Assembly: GCF_028689295.1 (NCBI RefSeq)
Contig: NZ_JAQTWL010000020.1
Location: 1 to 36,484 of the forward strand
Reading direction: 5' to 3'
DNA from: Rhodoferax sp.
GTDB lineage: Bacteria; Pseudomonadota; Gammaproteobacteria; Burkholderiales; Burkholderiaceae_C
Length of the DNA stretch: 36,484 bases
Part shown: positions 6,557-15,403 of the stretch, piece after piece
How positions within the stretch are numbered: the stretch's first letter is position 1
How the letters are laid out: every line of letters starts with the position of its first letter
Notes under the pieces: model-generated
What the model saw: the letters and a program-made list of their open reading frames with translations, nothing else
The model's database searches: none
Told to the model about the DNA's origin: nothing
Program-made: the position numbers and the translations under genes

Positions 6557-9486
6557 TTGCTGTCTCCCCTGCCCGCGAAATAGGCCTGGATGCGTGGCAG
6601 CACCTGGCGCATGCCGGGGGCTGCGGGCACCGCCTTGAATTGTGGAAAGGTTTGTTCAGGCTCGCCCTCGGCGGCCTTGTAGATGCGCACCCGCACGTCG
6701 TACCAGGCAGCCTGGCCGGTGATGGGGTCGGAGTTGGACACGGTAGATGCCGAGCCCGCCAGCGGCAGCTCCTCGGAAATCAGGTGGTTCAGCAGGAAGC
6801 CGCGTTGCGATTCGTTGGCATCGGCGCTCAGGTTCCAGGCGCCTGCCGACTTGCCAATGGCGTTCCAGGTCCAGACCGTGCCGGGCTCCACCGCCTCGGA
6901 GTAGCGGCACATGCAACGGACCTTGCCCCACTGCGACTCGACCCACATCCAGCCGCCATCGGCAATACCCTGGGCCTGGGCGGTCTTGGTGTTCACAAAC
7001 AGGTAGTTGTGCGTGTGGATCTGGCGCAGCCAGGCGTTTTGCGAGTCCCAGGAGTGGTACATGGCCATGGGGCGCTGGGTGATGGCGTTGAGCGGGTATT
7101 TGCCCATGTCGGTGGCCTGCTCTTCGAGCGGCGCGTAATGAAACGGCAGCGGATCGAAATAGGTCTCCACCCGTTTGCGCAGGTGGTCCGGCGGCTGCTT
7201 GCCAGCGCGCTTTCCCTGCGCTGCACGGCGAAATCCCTGCAGGAATTCGGAGTAGATGTGGATAACGATGGGGTCCTTGTCGCGCCGGATGCCGATTTTT
7301 TGCGCCCATTCCATGTAGCCCAGGTTCCAGTTGCGCATGTACTGGTGCTCGGGTGGCATCTGGTAGTGAAAGACGCAGTTGTTCTTCTCGTACATCTCCC
7401 ACTGCTTGGGGTTGGGCTCACCGCGCATGGATTTCTCGCCGCCCTTGCCGCGCCAGCCCGCCAGGAATCCAATGCCGGAGCCGGGTGCGGTTTCGTAATT
7501 GACAATAAAGTCGGTGTAACCCTTGTACTTGCGGCTGCCATCGGGGTTGGTAAAGGCTGGCAGTTTGAGCCGGCTGGCCAGCTCGACCACCACCTCCTGG
7601 AACGGTTTGCACTGACCCTTGGGCGCCACCACCGGGATGCGCACCGAGTCAACCGGGCCGTCAAATTCAGAGATCGGGCGGTCCAGCATCGACATGGTGT
7701 CGTGACGTTCCAGGTAAGTGGTGTCGGGCAGCACCAGGTCGGCAAAGGCTGTCATCTCAGACTGGAAGGCGTCGCACACCACCAGGAACGGAATCTTGTA
7801 CTCACCGGCTTTGTCGCCATCCGCATGTTTGTCGTTGAGCATTTCGCGCACATCCGACGTGTTCATGGTGGAGTTCCAGGCCATGTTGGCCATAAAAATC
7901 AGCAGGGTGTCAATTCGGTAGGGGTCACCGCGCCAGGCGTTGGTGATCACGTTTTGCATCAAGCCATGGGCTGAGAGTGGGTGTTCCCACGAAAAACCCT
8001 TGTCAATGCGCACCGGGCCACCGGCTTCATCCACAAACAAATCGTCCGGACTCTCCGGCCAGCCCAGCGGCGCGCCGTCCAGCGGCGTGTTGGGTTTGAC
8101 CGCCTGCGGCCCCTTGGGCGGGCGGGCATTGGGCGGCACGGCGCGTGGGTATGGCGCTTTGTGCCGGAAGCCGCCGGGTCGGTCGATGGTGCCCAGCAAG
8201 GACATCAAAATGGACAGCGAGCGGATGGTCTGGAAACCGTTGGAGTGCGCCGCCAGGCCCCGCATGGCGTGAAAGGCCACCGGGTTGCCGGTGACGGATT
8301 GGTGGCGCTTGCCCCAGCAATCGGTCCAGGCAATGGGCAGCTCTATTTTTTGGTCACGTGCGGTGATACCCATCTCATGGGCCAGGCGCGTGATGGTGGC
8401 GGCCGGAATGCCGGTGATGCCCTCGGCCCACTCCGGCGTGTAGGGTTTGACGCGTTCTTCGAGCAACTGGAAGGCGGGCACGGCGGGGGTGCCGTCGGGC
8501 ATCTTGAAGTGGCCCAGCAGCGCCGGGTCAGCGCCTTCGGTGTGGTCAGACACGCTTTGCTCGCTGTGCCGGTCCCACCAGCTGAAGTTGGCCGGGCGCA
8601 GCGGGTTGACCACGTCGCCCTCCGGGTTGCGCACAAACATGCCAAAGTCGTCGGAGGCAACGTCCTGGTTCACCAGCTGGCCGGCGTTGGTGTAGCGCGC
8701 CAAAAACTCGCGGTCGTACAGGCCTTGCTTGATGAGTTCGTGGATCAGCGCCAAAAACAGGGCACCGTCGGTGCCGGGTTTGATGGGAATCCATTCGTCG
8801 GCAATGGCCGAGTAGCCAGTGCGCACCGGATTGATCGAGACAAAGCGCCCACCACCCCGCTTGAACTTGGAAAGCTCCTTTTTCATGGGGTTGGAATGGT
8901 GGTCTTCGGCGGTGCCGATCATCACGAACAGCTTGGCGCGCTCCAGGTCGGGGCCGCCGAATTCCCAGAAGGAGCCGCCAATGGTGTAGATCATGCCGGC
9001 GGCCATGTTAACCGAGCAAAAACCGCCGTGAGCGGCGTAGTTGGGGGTGCCGAACTGGCGCGCAAACAGCCCGGTGAGCGCCTGCATCTGGTCGCGCCCG
9101 GTGAACAGGGCAAACTGTTTAGGGTCGGTGGCGCGCAGCTTTTTAAGCCGCTCCTCCAGCATGGCAAAGGCCGCGTCCCATTCGATCTCTTCAAATTGGC
9201 CATCACCGCGGTCGCTGCCTGGTTTGCGCAGCAAGGGCTTGGTCAGGCGCGCCGGTGAATACTGCTTCATGATGCCCGAGGAGCCCTTGGCGCAAATCAC
9301 GCCCTGATTCAAGGGGTGGTCGGGGTTGCCCTCGATGTAGCGCACTTCACCGTTGCGCAGGTGCACCCGGATGCCGCAACGGCAGGCACACATGTAGCAG
9401 GTGGTATTTTTGACCTCGGTTCTGGCGCCGGGTAACGGTGCAGCAATCGGGTCGTGTAGCGGTTTTTTTGTCATTACGTGAAGCAT
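6553..9486 (-). CDS. soeA: Molybdopterin catalytic subunit of quinone-dependent sulfite dehydrogenase (SoeA type)
   Basis: About 977 residues, a DMSO-reductase superfamily enzyme expected to oxidise sulfite to sulfate with bis-MGD molybdenum. An N-terminal [4Fe-4S] site is visible: C30, C33, C37 and C65 (CYMCACRC then VICAKG). Next come ALFTGRDQMQALTGLFARQF and AAHGGFCSVNMAAG, the latter in the molybdenum-ligand region, where Cys is the likely ligand. The C-terminal dinucleotide-binding domain has NAITQRPMAMYHSW and TKTAQAQGIADGGW. There is no twin-arginine signal, so the enzyme should stay in the cytoplasm. This fits SoeABC and argues against periplasmic DMSO reductase. Possible starts are the ATGs at 9516, 9486 and 9474. 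I chose 9486 for its GAGGGG just upstream. It is the first gene of the operon and is divergent from a LysR regulator. Confidence 0.87.
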   Translation of the reverse strand: MLHVMTKKPLHDPIAAPLPGARTEVKNTTCYMCACRCGIRVHLRNGEVRYIEGNPDHPLNQGVICAKGSSGIMKQYSPARLTKPLLRKPGSDRGDGQFEEIEWDAAFAMLEERLKKLRATDPKQFALFTGRDQMQALTGLFARQFGTPNYAAHGGFCSVNMAAGMIYTIGGSFWEFGGPDLERAKLFVMIGTAEDHHSNPMKKELSKFKRGGGRFVSINPVRTGYSAIADEWIPIKPGTDGALFLALIHELIKQGLYDREFLARYTNAGQLVNQDVASDDFGMFVRNPEGDVVNPLRPANFSWWDRHSEQSVSDHTEGADPALLGHFKMPDGTPAVPAFQLLEERVKPYTPEWAEGITGIPAATITRLAHEMGITARDQKIELPIAWTDCWGKRHQSVTGNPVAFHAMRGLAAHSNGFQTIRSLSILMSLLGTIDRPGGFRHKAPYPRAVPPNARPPKGPQAVKPNTPLDGAPLGWPESPDDLFVDEAGGPVRIDKGFSWEHPLSAHGLMQNVITNAWRGDPYRIDTLLIFMANMAWNSTMNTSDVREMLNDKHADGDKAGEYKIPFLVVCDAFQSEMTAFADLVLPDTTYLERHDTMSMLDRPISEFDGPVDSVRIPVVAPKGQCKPFQEVVVELASRLKLPAFTNPDGSRKYKGYTDFIVNYETAPGSGIGFLAGWRGKGGEKSMRGEPNPKQWEMYEKNNCVFHYQMPPEHQYMRNWNLGYMEWAQKIGIRRDKDPIVIHIYSEFLQGFRRAAQGKRAGKQPPDHLRKRVETYFDPLPFHYAPLEEQATDMGKYPLNAITQRPMAMYHSWDSQNAWLRQIHTHNYLFVNTKTAQAQGIADGGWMWVESQWGKVRCMCRYSEAVEPGTVWTWNAIGKSAGAWNLSADANESQRGFLLNHLISEELPLAGSASTVSNSDPITGQAAWYDVRVRIYKAAEGEPEQTFPQFKAVPAAPGMRQVLPRIQAYFAGRGDSK

Positions 9487-9585
9487 TGAACCCCTCTGTC
9501 GGTGGTGCAACACCATGCTGCACGGGAACCTGCATGCAGTCTAGCCAATATCAGTTAACAAATAAAGCGGATAATTTAGTTCAGT
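9487..9585. promoter_or_regulatory. Divergent control region between soeA and the LysR gene
   Basis: These 99 bases separate two divergent start codons and must hold both promoters. The central part (about 9545-9585) is strongly AT-rich compared with the GC-rich flanking genes. It contains loosely symmetric TTAAC/GTT-like sequence on either side of AAATAAAGCGGATAATTTA, the sort of T-N11-A context LysR-type proteins bind. The layout is the classic one for a LysR protein controlling its divergent neighbour and itself. The exact operator cannot be fixed from one sequence. Confidence 0.45.
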
Positions 9586-10530
9586 ATGACCTTAAAATCC
9601 GTTCAATTGAACTTGCCACGAACAGCGTCCGGTTTGAGATTAAACCTGCGCCAGCTCAAGGTATTTGTCGCCACCGCACGGGCTGGCTCCACGCGCGCCG
9701 CGGCTGACCATATGGCCCGGTCTCAGTCGGCAGCCAGCGCAGCGCTGGTCGATCTCGAAGGCTCGCTGGGCGTTCGGCTGTTCGACCGCGTCGGGCGCCG
9801 ACTGGTTCTCAATGAACATGGCCGAACCTTGCTACCCAGGGCTGAATCCTTGCTTGATCACGCGACCGAAGTCGAGCACCTGTTTGACGGGGAGCATGCT
9901 ACGCCGCTTCGCATGGCCGCGAGCCTGACAATCGGGGAATACCTGCTGCCCGCGCTGATTGGGCGCTGGAAAATTTCGCATCCGTCTAGCCCGGTGAACC
10001 TCATGATCGGTAACTCCGGCGAAGTGGTCGAGGCTGTTACCTCGTTCGAAGCTGACATCGGCTTCATCGAAGGGCCACAAACCCATCCGGATTTAGTTCT
10101 ACGCCCCTGGCTGATGGACCGCATGGCGATCATCGCGGCACCGCACCACCCTTCTGTCGGCACGGTTGTTGACCTGAAACAGTTGCGCCAGGCTGCCTGG
10201 GCGTTACGTGAGCCGGGCTCCGGCACCCGAGAGGCGGCCGAGCGCTGGCTGGTGGAGCGGCTCGGTAACCTGAACGTTGACCTGGTGCTCGGCAGTACCG
10301 AGGCACTCAAAGGCGTCGTCGCCTCGAGTTCATTGCTGGGTTGCGTGTCCGTTCGTGCTATTGCACGGGAGCTTGCGCAGGGAACGTTGGTGGAGATTGC
10401 CACCCGCTTGCCGGCTGCCATGCGCAGGCTCACGATCGTCGTTCATCGTGAGCGACGGCTCGGTTTGGGAACGCTGGATTTCCTCAGCATGTGCAGCAAC
10501 GTAGAAGCTGATCAGATGCCACGCACGTGA
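9586..10530 (+). CDS. LysR-family transcriptional regulator
   Basis: A 314-residue protein with the standard LysR layout. An N-terminal winged helix-turn-helix (about 19-80) reads LRQLKVFVATARAGSTRAAA, SQSAASAALVDLEGSLGVRL and FDRVGRRLVLNEHGRTLLP. A linker helix follows, then a periplasmic-binding-like effector domain (about 105-300) with IGEYLLPALIGRWK, ADIGFIEGP and a REPGSGTREAAE anion-binding loop. The GSGTR loop is common in regulators such as CysB and CbbR that sense small anionic metabolites, so sulfite, sulfate or a related anion is a reasonable ligand guess. The divergent position next to soeABC suggests it controls that operon. The start is the first ATG, though internal starts near residue 17 are possible. 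Confidence 0.9.
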   Translation: MTLKSVQLNLPRTASGLRLNLRQLKVFVATARAGSTRAAADHMARSQSAASAALVDLEGSLGVRLFDRVGRRLVLNEHGRTLLPRAESLLDHATEVEHLFDGEHATPLRMAASLTIGEYLLPALIGRWKISHPSSPVNLMIGNSGEVVEAVTSFEADIGFIEGPQTHPDLVLRPWLMDRMAIIAAPHHPSVGTVVDLKQLRQAAWALREPGSGTREAAERWLVERLGNLNVDLVLGSTEALKGVVASSSLLGCVSVRAIARELAQGTLVEIATRLPAAMRRLTIVVHRERRLGLGTLDFLSMCSNVEADQMPRT

Positions 10531-10578
10531 TGCCGACTTGGCTCTGGTGGCATCAAGGACCCAGCCCGTTGAACATAT

Positions 10579-11031
10579 TTAAGAAGAAACACCACGACGC
10601 AGGACAACTGGCTTGCCCCCGTGCTTACGCTTGACCATCCATTGCGCCAACGCCGAATCAAGGTAGTCGGCGTGACCAGGAAACCACCGCACCAGTTCGG
10701 CGGCGAACGAGCGGCCAATGGCAATGTTTCCAGTTGTCACGAGTGCCCGCACATCGTCGGCCGATTTCATTACTGCCGCGTGCTCGTCCATATGGCAGTC
10801 TTTGGGTGGGAAGTTGGTCTCGATCATCCAAGCATCTTCTGCGCCGAAGTGTGCTTTGGCATGCAAAATAAATTGCGCCAGCGCTGCTGGAAATTCTGCG
10901 TCTGTGCAGCTCTGCATGGCTTGAACGATTTGCACGAATTCGCGATGAACATCGTCCATTTCATGAAAACCAACAAGGTAAGCATCGGTCCAGACAAATT
11001 CAGTTGGGGTGATTTTCGGGGTGTGTGGCAT
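10579..11031 (-). CDS. Bacteriohemerythrin, di-iron oxygen-binding protein
   Basis: A 150-residue single-domain hemerythrin. The di-iron ligand set is visible: H29 (MDDVH), H61 and E65 (HFGAE), H80 and H84 (CHMDEH), H120 and D125 (GHADYLD). The spacings H-x3-E, H-x3-H and H-x4-D match the family. It should fold as a four-helix bundle that binds O2 reversibly in the cytoplasm and may deliver or buffer oxygen. The neighbouring Rieske oxygenases consume O2, so an oxygen-supply role is possible, but it is not in their operon. The C-terminal VKRKHGGKPVVLRRG tail is basic. Transcription runs toward the end of the LysR gene. Confidence 0.9.
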   Translation of the reverse strand: MPHTPKITPTEFVWTDAYLVGFHEMDDVHREFVQIVQAMQSCTDAEFPAALAQFILHAKAHFGAEDAWMIETNFPPKDCHMDEHAAVMKSADDVRALVTTGNIAIGRSFAAELVRWFPGHADYLDSALAQWMVKRKHGGKPVVLRRGVSS

Positions 11032-11188
11032 AACAATTTAATTCCGTGGTGGAAGGTTTCCATGCCCGGGTGTTGCAATTAATGTTGTGGAGCGTTGCGA
11101 AGGTGCGCGCGCAAGGTATTGAATGGAGTGTGAATGCCGAAAAGGTCCAATGTTAACGCGCTGATCGTTCACGTTTCTCTCTTGACAT

Positions 11189-11914
11189 TTACGCGGCGAC
11201 CAGAATCACAGCCGACACGGTGATCAGCAATAGCAGCGTCACACGGCGGAAAAGCCGCTCATTCACGTGACGAAACAGACGTCCTCCGAACCATGCTGAG
11301 GCCAGATATACCGGGGCCAAGGCCATTGCCATTAACACAATTTGCGGGTCCAGCACGCTGGTGATTCCCATCGCAGCAAGCCCGGCGAACGAAGCCGCAG
11401 CCACGTACACCATCAAGTTCGCGCGCAGCACAGGCAATGATTCGCCACTGGCCATCAAGTACAGAATCACCGGCGGTCCGCCCATGCTGGTAGCGCCGAC
11501 CAGCACGCCACCAATCCCGCCGACAGCGAGCCGCGCGCTGGTTGACGCTCGGGTGCGAATTTGAACGCCGAAAAACATGATCAACGCGAACGACAGCACC
11601 ACGACCGCAATCGCCTTGCGCATCAGGTTCGCTTCCACGTGGGCAAGCAGCAACCCGCCAATCGGCGCGGCGACGAAGGCAGCCGCAATGATGGGTCGCA
11701 TCACCTTCCAGTTGGCTATTCGTGCGACGGCCGGCAGCAGGGGCAGCGGCGCGAACCCCTCAAGCAGAAGGGCTGTCAGCACGGCCGCCTGGGGACCGAT
11801 CAAGAGGGCAAGCAATGGTGACATGACCATCGCGCCGCCAAAGCCCGTGACGCCGCGCACGACGCCGGCCAAGCACACGATCAAAGCTGAAATGAGAATA
11901 TCAACGGTGCTCAT
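11189..11914 (-). CDS. TSUP-family (TauE/SafE) permease, second copy
   Basis: A 241-residue membrane protein with about seven to eight hydrophobic helices. The N-terminal helix carries AGVVRGVTGFGGAMVMSPLL, the classic TSUP loop. The second half has VGGIGGVLVGATSMGGPPVILYLMASG, which repeats the pattern. It is of ordinary family length and shorter than the permease in the sulfite operon. It is divergent from the IclR regulator with 150 bases between the two starts, so shared regulation with the ring-oxygenation operon is likely. The substrate could be an organic acid, a sulfonate or sulfite. Nothing in the sequence decides this. Confidence 0.85.
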   Translation of the reverse strand: MSTVDILISALIVCLAGVVRGVTGFGGAMVMSPLLALLIGPQAAVLTALLLEGFAPLPLLPAVARIANWKVMRPIIAAAFVAAPIGGLLLAHVEANLMRKAIAVVVLSFALIMFFGVQIRTRASTSARLAVGGIGGVLVGATSMGGPPVILYLMASGESLPVLRANLMVYVAAASFAGLAAMGITSVLDPQIVLMAMALAPVYLASAWFGGRLFRHVNERLFRRVTLLLLITVSAVILVAA

Positions 11915-12064
11915 CAGGTGGACTCGGAAAGCAACGGGTGGTGGAACGACTTCGGAGCGTGTGTTGTCATGGTTCGGATCTCACTTGGAATGGCAGGTTG
12001 AGCAAACGCAATCAATCGACACGCGGCTACACTCTAGGCCAGTTCGATCACCTTGAGTTTCATC

Positions 12065-12862
12065 ATGAAAACGGAAACTAACGGCACGGTAGGCACGCTT
12101 GCACGCGGCCTTAAATTGATACAGGTTCTGACCGAAGCGCCTGCCCCTATATCTCTTGCACGTTTGGCGCGCGCCACAGGCTTCGATACCAGTACCTGTC
12201 ATCGGATGTTGCAGACGCTGACCCTGGAGGGCTGGGCCGTCCAGGACGACCTGACGCGTGAATACGCGGCAGGTCCCCATGCGCTGGTGCGATGCGCGCC
12301 GTGGCACCCCTGGTCGTTGTTCAAGCTGCAAGCAAGGCCCCATCTCGAGCGACTGAACGAACGCACCAAGGAAACGGTGGGATTGATCGCCTTCACTAGC
12401 ATCGAGCGGGTGATCGTCGATGTGATACATGGGCAACTCACGCTCAGTTCCTACTACGATATCCGGCTCGCGTCCCCATTGCACGGTTCGGCTTCCGGCA
12501 AAATTTTGCTGGCCGCAATGCCGCCAGCGCGGCGCGAGGCGTTGCTCGGCCCAGGACCATACCCAGCAACCACGCCGTTCACGGTGACCGAACCCAAGAA
12601 GCTGGCGGGGCAGTTGAACGAAATCAGTAAAAATGGTTTCGTGATCTCGCGCGACGAGTCTTTTGTGGGGCTCGTCGCCTACGGCGCACCCATCACTTAC
12701 AGGGGCGATACGCTGGGCTGCATAGTCATCACCTGCTCCAGCGATGTCGAACACGTGTTCGACGACGAACGGATGGGCCGCGAGTGCAAGGAAACGGGTG
12801 AACTCATCAGTTCGGTCGTACCAGCCATTCATCAGTTGTCGCATTTTCTGGCCGGGTTCTGA
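12065..12862 (+). CDS. IclR-family transcriptional regulator
   Basis: A 265-residue regulator. The N-terminal winged helix (about 8-70) reads LARGLKLIQVLTEAPAPISLARLARATGFDTSTCHRMLQTL. The C-terminal effector domain (about 85-260) has SPLHGSASGKILLAAMPPARREALL and a GFVISRDESFVGLVAYGAPI core, both diagnostic of IclR proteins. These usually bind an aromatic acid or a pathway intermediate and control catabolic operons. The ATG at 12065 was chosen over a TTG at 12053. It ends 43 bases from the 3' end of the convergent aldolase gene and is divergent from a TSUP permease. The 11-gene oxygenase operon is its most likely target, though that operon's promoter is 10 kb away. Confidence 0.9.
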   Translation: MKTETNGTVGTLARGLKLIQVLTEAPAPISLARLARATGFDTSTCHRMLQTLTLEGWAVQDDLTREYAAGPHALVRCAPWHPWSLFKLQARPHLERLNERTKETVGLIAFTSIERVIVDVIHGQLTLSSYYDIRLASPLHGSASGKILLAAMPPARREALLGPGPYPATTPFTVTEPKKLAGQLNEISKNGFVISRDESFVGLVAYGAPITYRGDTLGCIVITCSSDVEHVFDDERMGRECKETGELISSVVPAIHQLSHFLAGF

Positions 12863-12905
12863 GTCGGCCAAAGTTCAGATACTTGCCTGGACTCTTTAAT
12901 TCGAT

Positions 12906-13925
12906 TCATGCCGCCTTCAGATGCGTTTCCCGGGCGAGCTTTTGCGCCTCGTCCTCCACCGCATCCTCCTGGCCGGCGACCACCTGACGCTTACCCAAGC
13001 GAATAATCAACTCGCGCGGATCAACGTTGTAGTGCTTCGCGGCGTGCTTGACGGGGTGCACGTAACCGCCATAAACATTGGCGTAACCCATCAAGATGGA
13101 GTCGTTGTCGATCACCGGCATGGGCTGCGGCGCAACCAGATCGGCAAAGGTCTGGGCGGCATCAAGAATGCCGAACAGATCAGTGCCCACTTCATGACCA
13201 GCCCGCTTGAGTGCTGCAATCACCGTTTCTGTCTGGGCGTTGCCTGCACCGCCGCCGAAGCCCTTGAGGCTACCGTCGATATAGGTCACACCCTCGTCAA
13301 TGGCCGCCAGAATATTCCCAATGGCCAGTCCCAAATTGTTATGCGGGTGAAATCCAATCGGGATACTTACCGCCTTGCGCACCGCACGAACACGCGCGGC
13401 AACTTCAGACGGTACCAGGTGGCCTTGGGACTCTGCCAGGTTCACGTACTGCGCGCCGTATGATTCAAGTTTGGCGGCCTCTTCAGCCAAGAGTTCCGGG
13501 CTGGCCATGCCTGCGGAAACCAGATAACCGACCGTGAACATACCCAACTCGCGCGCCTTTTGAATGTGCTGTTCGGTCGTGTCCGCTTCGGTCGAGTGAC
13601 TTGCAACGCGCGCCACAGTGACACCCGCTTCGGCTGCAGCTTCAAGGTCGCGAAAGATACCAAAACCGGGCAACAACAGGATGCCAACCTTGGCACGTTT
13701 GACAACCGAAGTGGCCGCTTTGATCAGATCAATGTCGGACACCGGCGCACGTCCCACGTGCACGGTACTGCCCCCCAGGCCGTCACCGTGCCCAACCTCA
13801 ATGATGTCAACCCCGGCAGCGTCAAGCGCGGCCGCGGTGCGGCTCACGATGTCGGGCGTAAATTGGTGCCTGTAGGTGTGGTTGCCGTCGCGCAATGTCA
13901 CGTCAACGAAAGTAATCTTAGCCAT
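12906..13925 (-). CDS. 4-Hydroxy-2-oxovalerate-type aldolase (DmpG/MhpE family)
   Basis: A 339-residue class II, metal-dependent aldolase of the HMG-lyase-like TIM-barrel family. It splits 4-hydroxy-2-oxoacids to pyruvate plus an aldehyde. The start has DVTLRDGNH with R12 and D13, then RHQFT with the catalytic His at position 20. The metal-binding pair is in FHPHNNLGLAIGN. The C-terminal part (about 275-335) has the GYANVYGGYVHP and RQVVAGQEDAVED segments that dock with the partner dehydrogenase. The HPHNN motif differs slightly from the HxHHN usual in DmpG/BphI, so the aldehyde preference may be shifted. AAGGAAAT before the ATG supports the start. It is the last gene of the oxygenase operon. 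The symbol is left blank because it would depend on the pathway. Confidence 0.88.
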   Translation of the reverse strand: MAKITFVDVTLRDGNHTYRHQFTPDIVSRTAAALDAAGVDIIEVGHGDGLGGSTVHVGRAPVSDIDLIKAATSVVKRAKVGILLLPGFGIFRDLEAAAEAGVTVARVASHSTEADTTEQHIQKARELGMFTVGYLVSAGMASPELLAEEAAKLESYGAQYVNLAESQGHLVPSEVAARVRAVRKAVSIPIGFHPHNNLGLAIGNILAAIDEGVTYIDGSLKGFGGGAGNAQTETVIAALKRAGHEVGTDLFGILDAAQTFADLVAPQPMPVIDNDSILMGYANVYGGYVHPVKHAAKHYNVDPRELIIRLGKRQVVAGQEDAVEDEAQKLARETHLKAA

Positions 13926-13995
13926 GTTTATTTCCTTTCAAGTATTAAGTATTGGTGGGTAGTCATGGGCGACCACGCAACCCGAGAACCATCAA

Positions 13996-14883
13996 TCAGT
14001 ACAGCAGCCGACGCTCGGCCACCGCAACTGCTGCAGCGTTGATGATGTCGAGATTGCCCGCATATTTGGGCAGGAAATCACCGGCACCGGTGACCTCGAT
14101 CGTGGTCATCACGTGGTCGTCACGCAAGAAGGGTTCCACGACCAATTGGTAGCCGGGGACATAGCGCTGTACGTCTGCCACCATGCGGTGGATGGAAACC
14201 CGAATGGCCTCAATATCGACATCTTTTCCGACCACGGTGTACACCGTGTTGCGCATCAAAACCGGTGGATTCGCAGGATTCACAATGATCAGTGATTTGC
14301 CGCGTTGCGCACCGCCGACTTCTGCCAGCGCGGTGCTCGTGGTGTGTGTGAACTCTTCAATGTTGTGACGCGTGCCGGGACCGATGCTTTTACTGGACAC
14401 CGTGGCGACAATTTCGGCATAGCTCACCGGCACAACGCGCGACACGGCGTACACGATTGGCACCGTCGCCTGGGCCGCGCATGAGATCAGGTTGTAGTTG
14501 TTGGCGGCCTTGTTCGCACCGATGTTGACTGACGGCACCACGCACGGGCCAACCTTGGCGGGAGTCAAATCGACAGCCAATATGCCTGCTTTCTCGTAGC
14601 GCGGGGCATTGGCGGCGTGAATCTTGGCGGAGGTGGCCTCGAACACCACGTCGATTGAACCGCCTTGAAACACGGCCTCGACGCCGTCGGTGGACGTGCC
14701 AAGTCCCATTTCACGTGCGCGTGCCAAGCCTTCAGAGGCGGGGTCGATGCCGGATACGAGCACGACCTCGAAATTCGGGTTGCGATGAAGTTTGTACATC
14801 AGGTCGGTACCGATGTTTCCTGAACCAACGATGGCGGCACGCAATGGGCGTCGGTTGCTGTTTTGGGTAATGGTCATGGTCAA
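13996..14883 (-). CDS. Acetaldehyde dehydrogenase, CoA-acylating (DmpF/MhpF family)
   Basis: A 295-residue enzyme that oxidises acetaldehyde, or a short aldehyde, to acyl-CoA with NAD+. It normally receives the aldehyde through a tunnel from the partner aldolase encoded next. The Rossmann motif AAIVGSGNIGTDLMYK lies at about residues 16-31. The catalytic Cys is C135 in NLISCAAQATVP. Most relatives have CGGQAT here, so the two Gly-to-Ala changes beside the nucleophile are unusual. NPANPPVLMRNTVY and DDHVMTTIEVTGAGDFLPKYAGNLDI are conserved family segments. The length is slightly short of the usual 300-316. Two ATGs (14883 and 14877) are possible starts. It is in the same operon as the oxygenases. 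Confidence 0.9.
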   Translation of the reverse strand: MTMTITQNSNRRPLRAAIVGSGNIGTDLMYKLHRNPNFEVVLVSGIDPASEGLARAREMGLGTSTDGVEAVFQGGSIDVVFEATSAKIHAANAPRYEKAGILAVDLTPAKVGPCVVPSVNIGANKAANNYNLISCAAQATVPIVYAVSRVVPVSYAEIVATVSSKSIGPGTRHNIEEFTHTTSTALAEVGGAQRGKSLIIVNPANPPVLMRNTVYTVVGKDVDIEAIRVSIHRMVADVQRYVPGYQLVVEPFLRDDHVMTTIEVTGAGDFLPKYAGNLDIINAAAVAVAERRLLY

Positions 14884-14929
14884 TTGCTTTTTAGGACGAG
14901 TTGAGAAATGGTGAAAGAAGGGATATGGA

Positions 14930-15400
14930 TCAAATTGGCACGTGCAGACCAGGACTCCAGTCGCGGGTGTCCAGCCGAACTTCCCGCTGGGTCAGTTTCA
15001 AAGCACCCGGATCGCCGATCACGACGGTGTCGACACAGGTTCCGACGGCCAGCAGGCGCGATATGCCTTCAGGGTCGGTATGAACGAGCAACATGCGGGA
15101 GGTCGCCTCGGCGCAACTGTCTCCGACGGTGCGGATCGTCGCTGTGCTGAGGTGACGAACCAGGCGCCCGGCCATGCGAACATGTTGGGGCACCATCTTC
15201 AACATGGACTTCAAGTCGTTCAGGTCGTGGTCTAGCCAAACCATGTCCTGGCCAAGCTCCGGGCTGTGTGCAACCACGCGGTAGGTAAAGTCAGCGTTGC
15301 AATTCGCCAAAAATGCATCAAACTGTTCGTCATCCAGGTTCATGGCCACGCGAGCCAGCAGCTCGCGGACGTTTTCTCGCATTTCAAGAGTCGGGTTCAT
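14930..15400 (-). CDS. Rieske ring-hydroxylating oxygenase, small (beta) subunit 1
   Basis: A 156-residue SnoaL/NTF2-fold protein of the aromatic-ring-hydroxylating dioxygenase beta family, a structural partner for the alpha subunit in an alpha3beta3 complex. The pattern DDEQFDAFLANCNADFTYRV near the N-terminus, a middle HVRMAGRLVRHLSTATI segment and the C-terminal LTQREVRLDTR are typical. There are no cofactor-binding residues, as expected. It starts 4 bases after the stop of the alpha gene, with an AAGGA ribosome-binding site overlapping that gene's last codons, so the two are translationally coupled. It is related to, but clearly different from, the second beta subunit at 21712-22194. Confidence 0.87.
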   Translation of the reverse strand: MNPTLEMRENVRELLARVAMNLDDEQFDAFLANCNADFTYRVVAHSPELGQDMVWLDHDLNDLKSMLKMVPQHVRMAGRLVRHLSTATIRTVGDSCAEATSRMLLVHTDPEGISRLLAVGTCVDTVVIGDPGALKLTQREVRLDTRDWSPGLHVPI

Positions 15401-15403
15401 CGT

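Noticed and set aside
7981..9258. Long plus-strand reading frame opposite soeA
   Set aside because: It is an antisense shadow of a GC-rich, clearly conserved molybdenum enzyme and has no domain of its own.
4868..9486. DMSO reductase (DmsABC) as the identity of the molybdenum complex
   Set aside because: The catalytic subunit lacks a Tat signal and has a probable Cys ligand region, and a TSUP permease follows. A cytoplasmic sulfite dehydrogenase fits better, although the anchor and Fe-S families are shared.
10515..10554. GATGCCAC/GTGGCATC inverted repeat after the LysR gene
   Set aside because: The 8-base stem has a 24-base loop and no T-run, so it is too weak to call a terminator.
11981..12871. 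Long minus-strand frame opposite the IclR gene
   Set aside because: No recognisable domains. The plus strand encodes a full-length IclR protein with all family segments.
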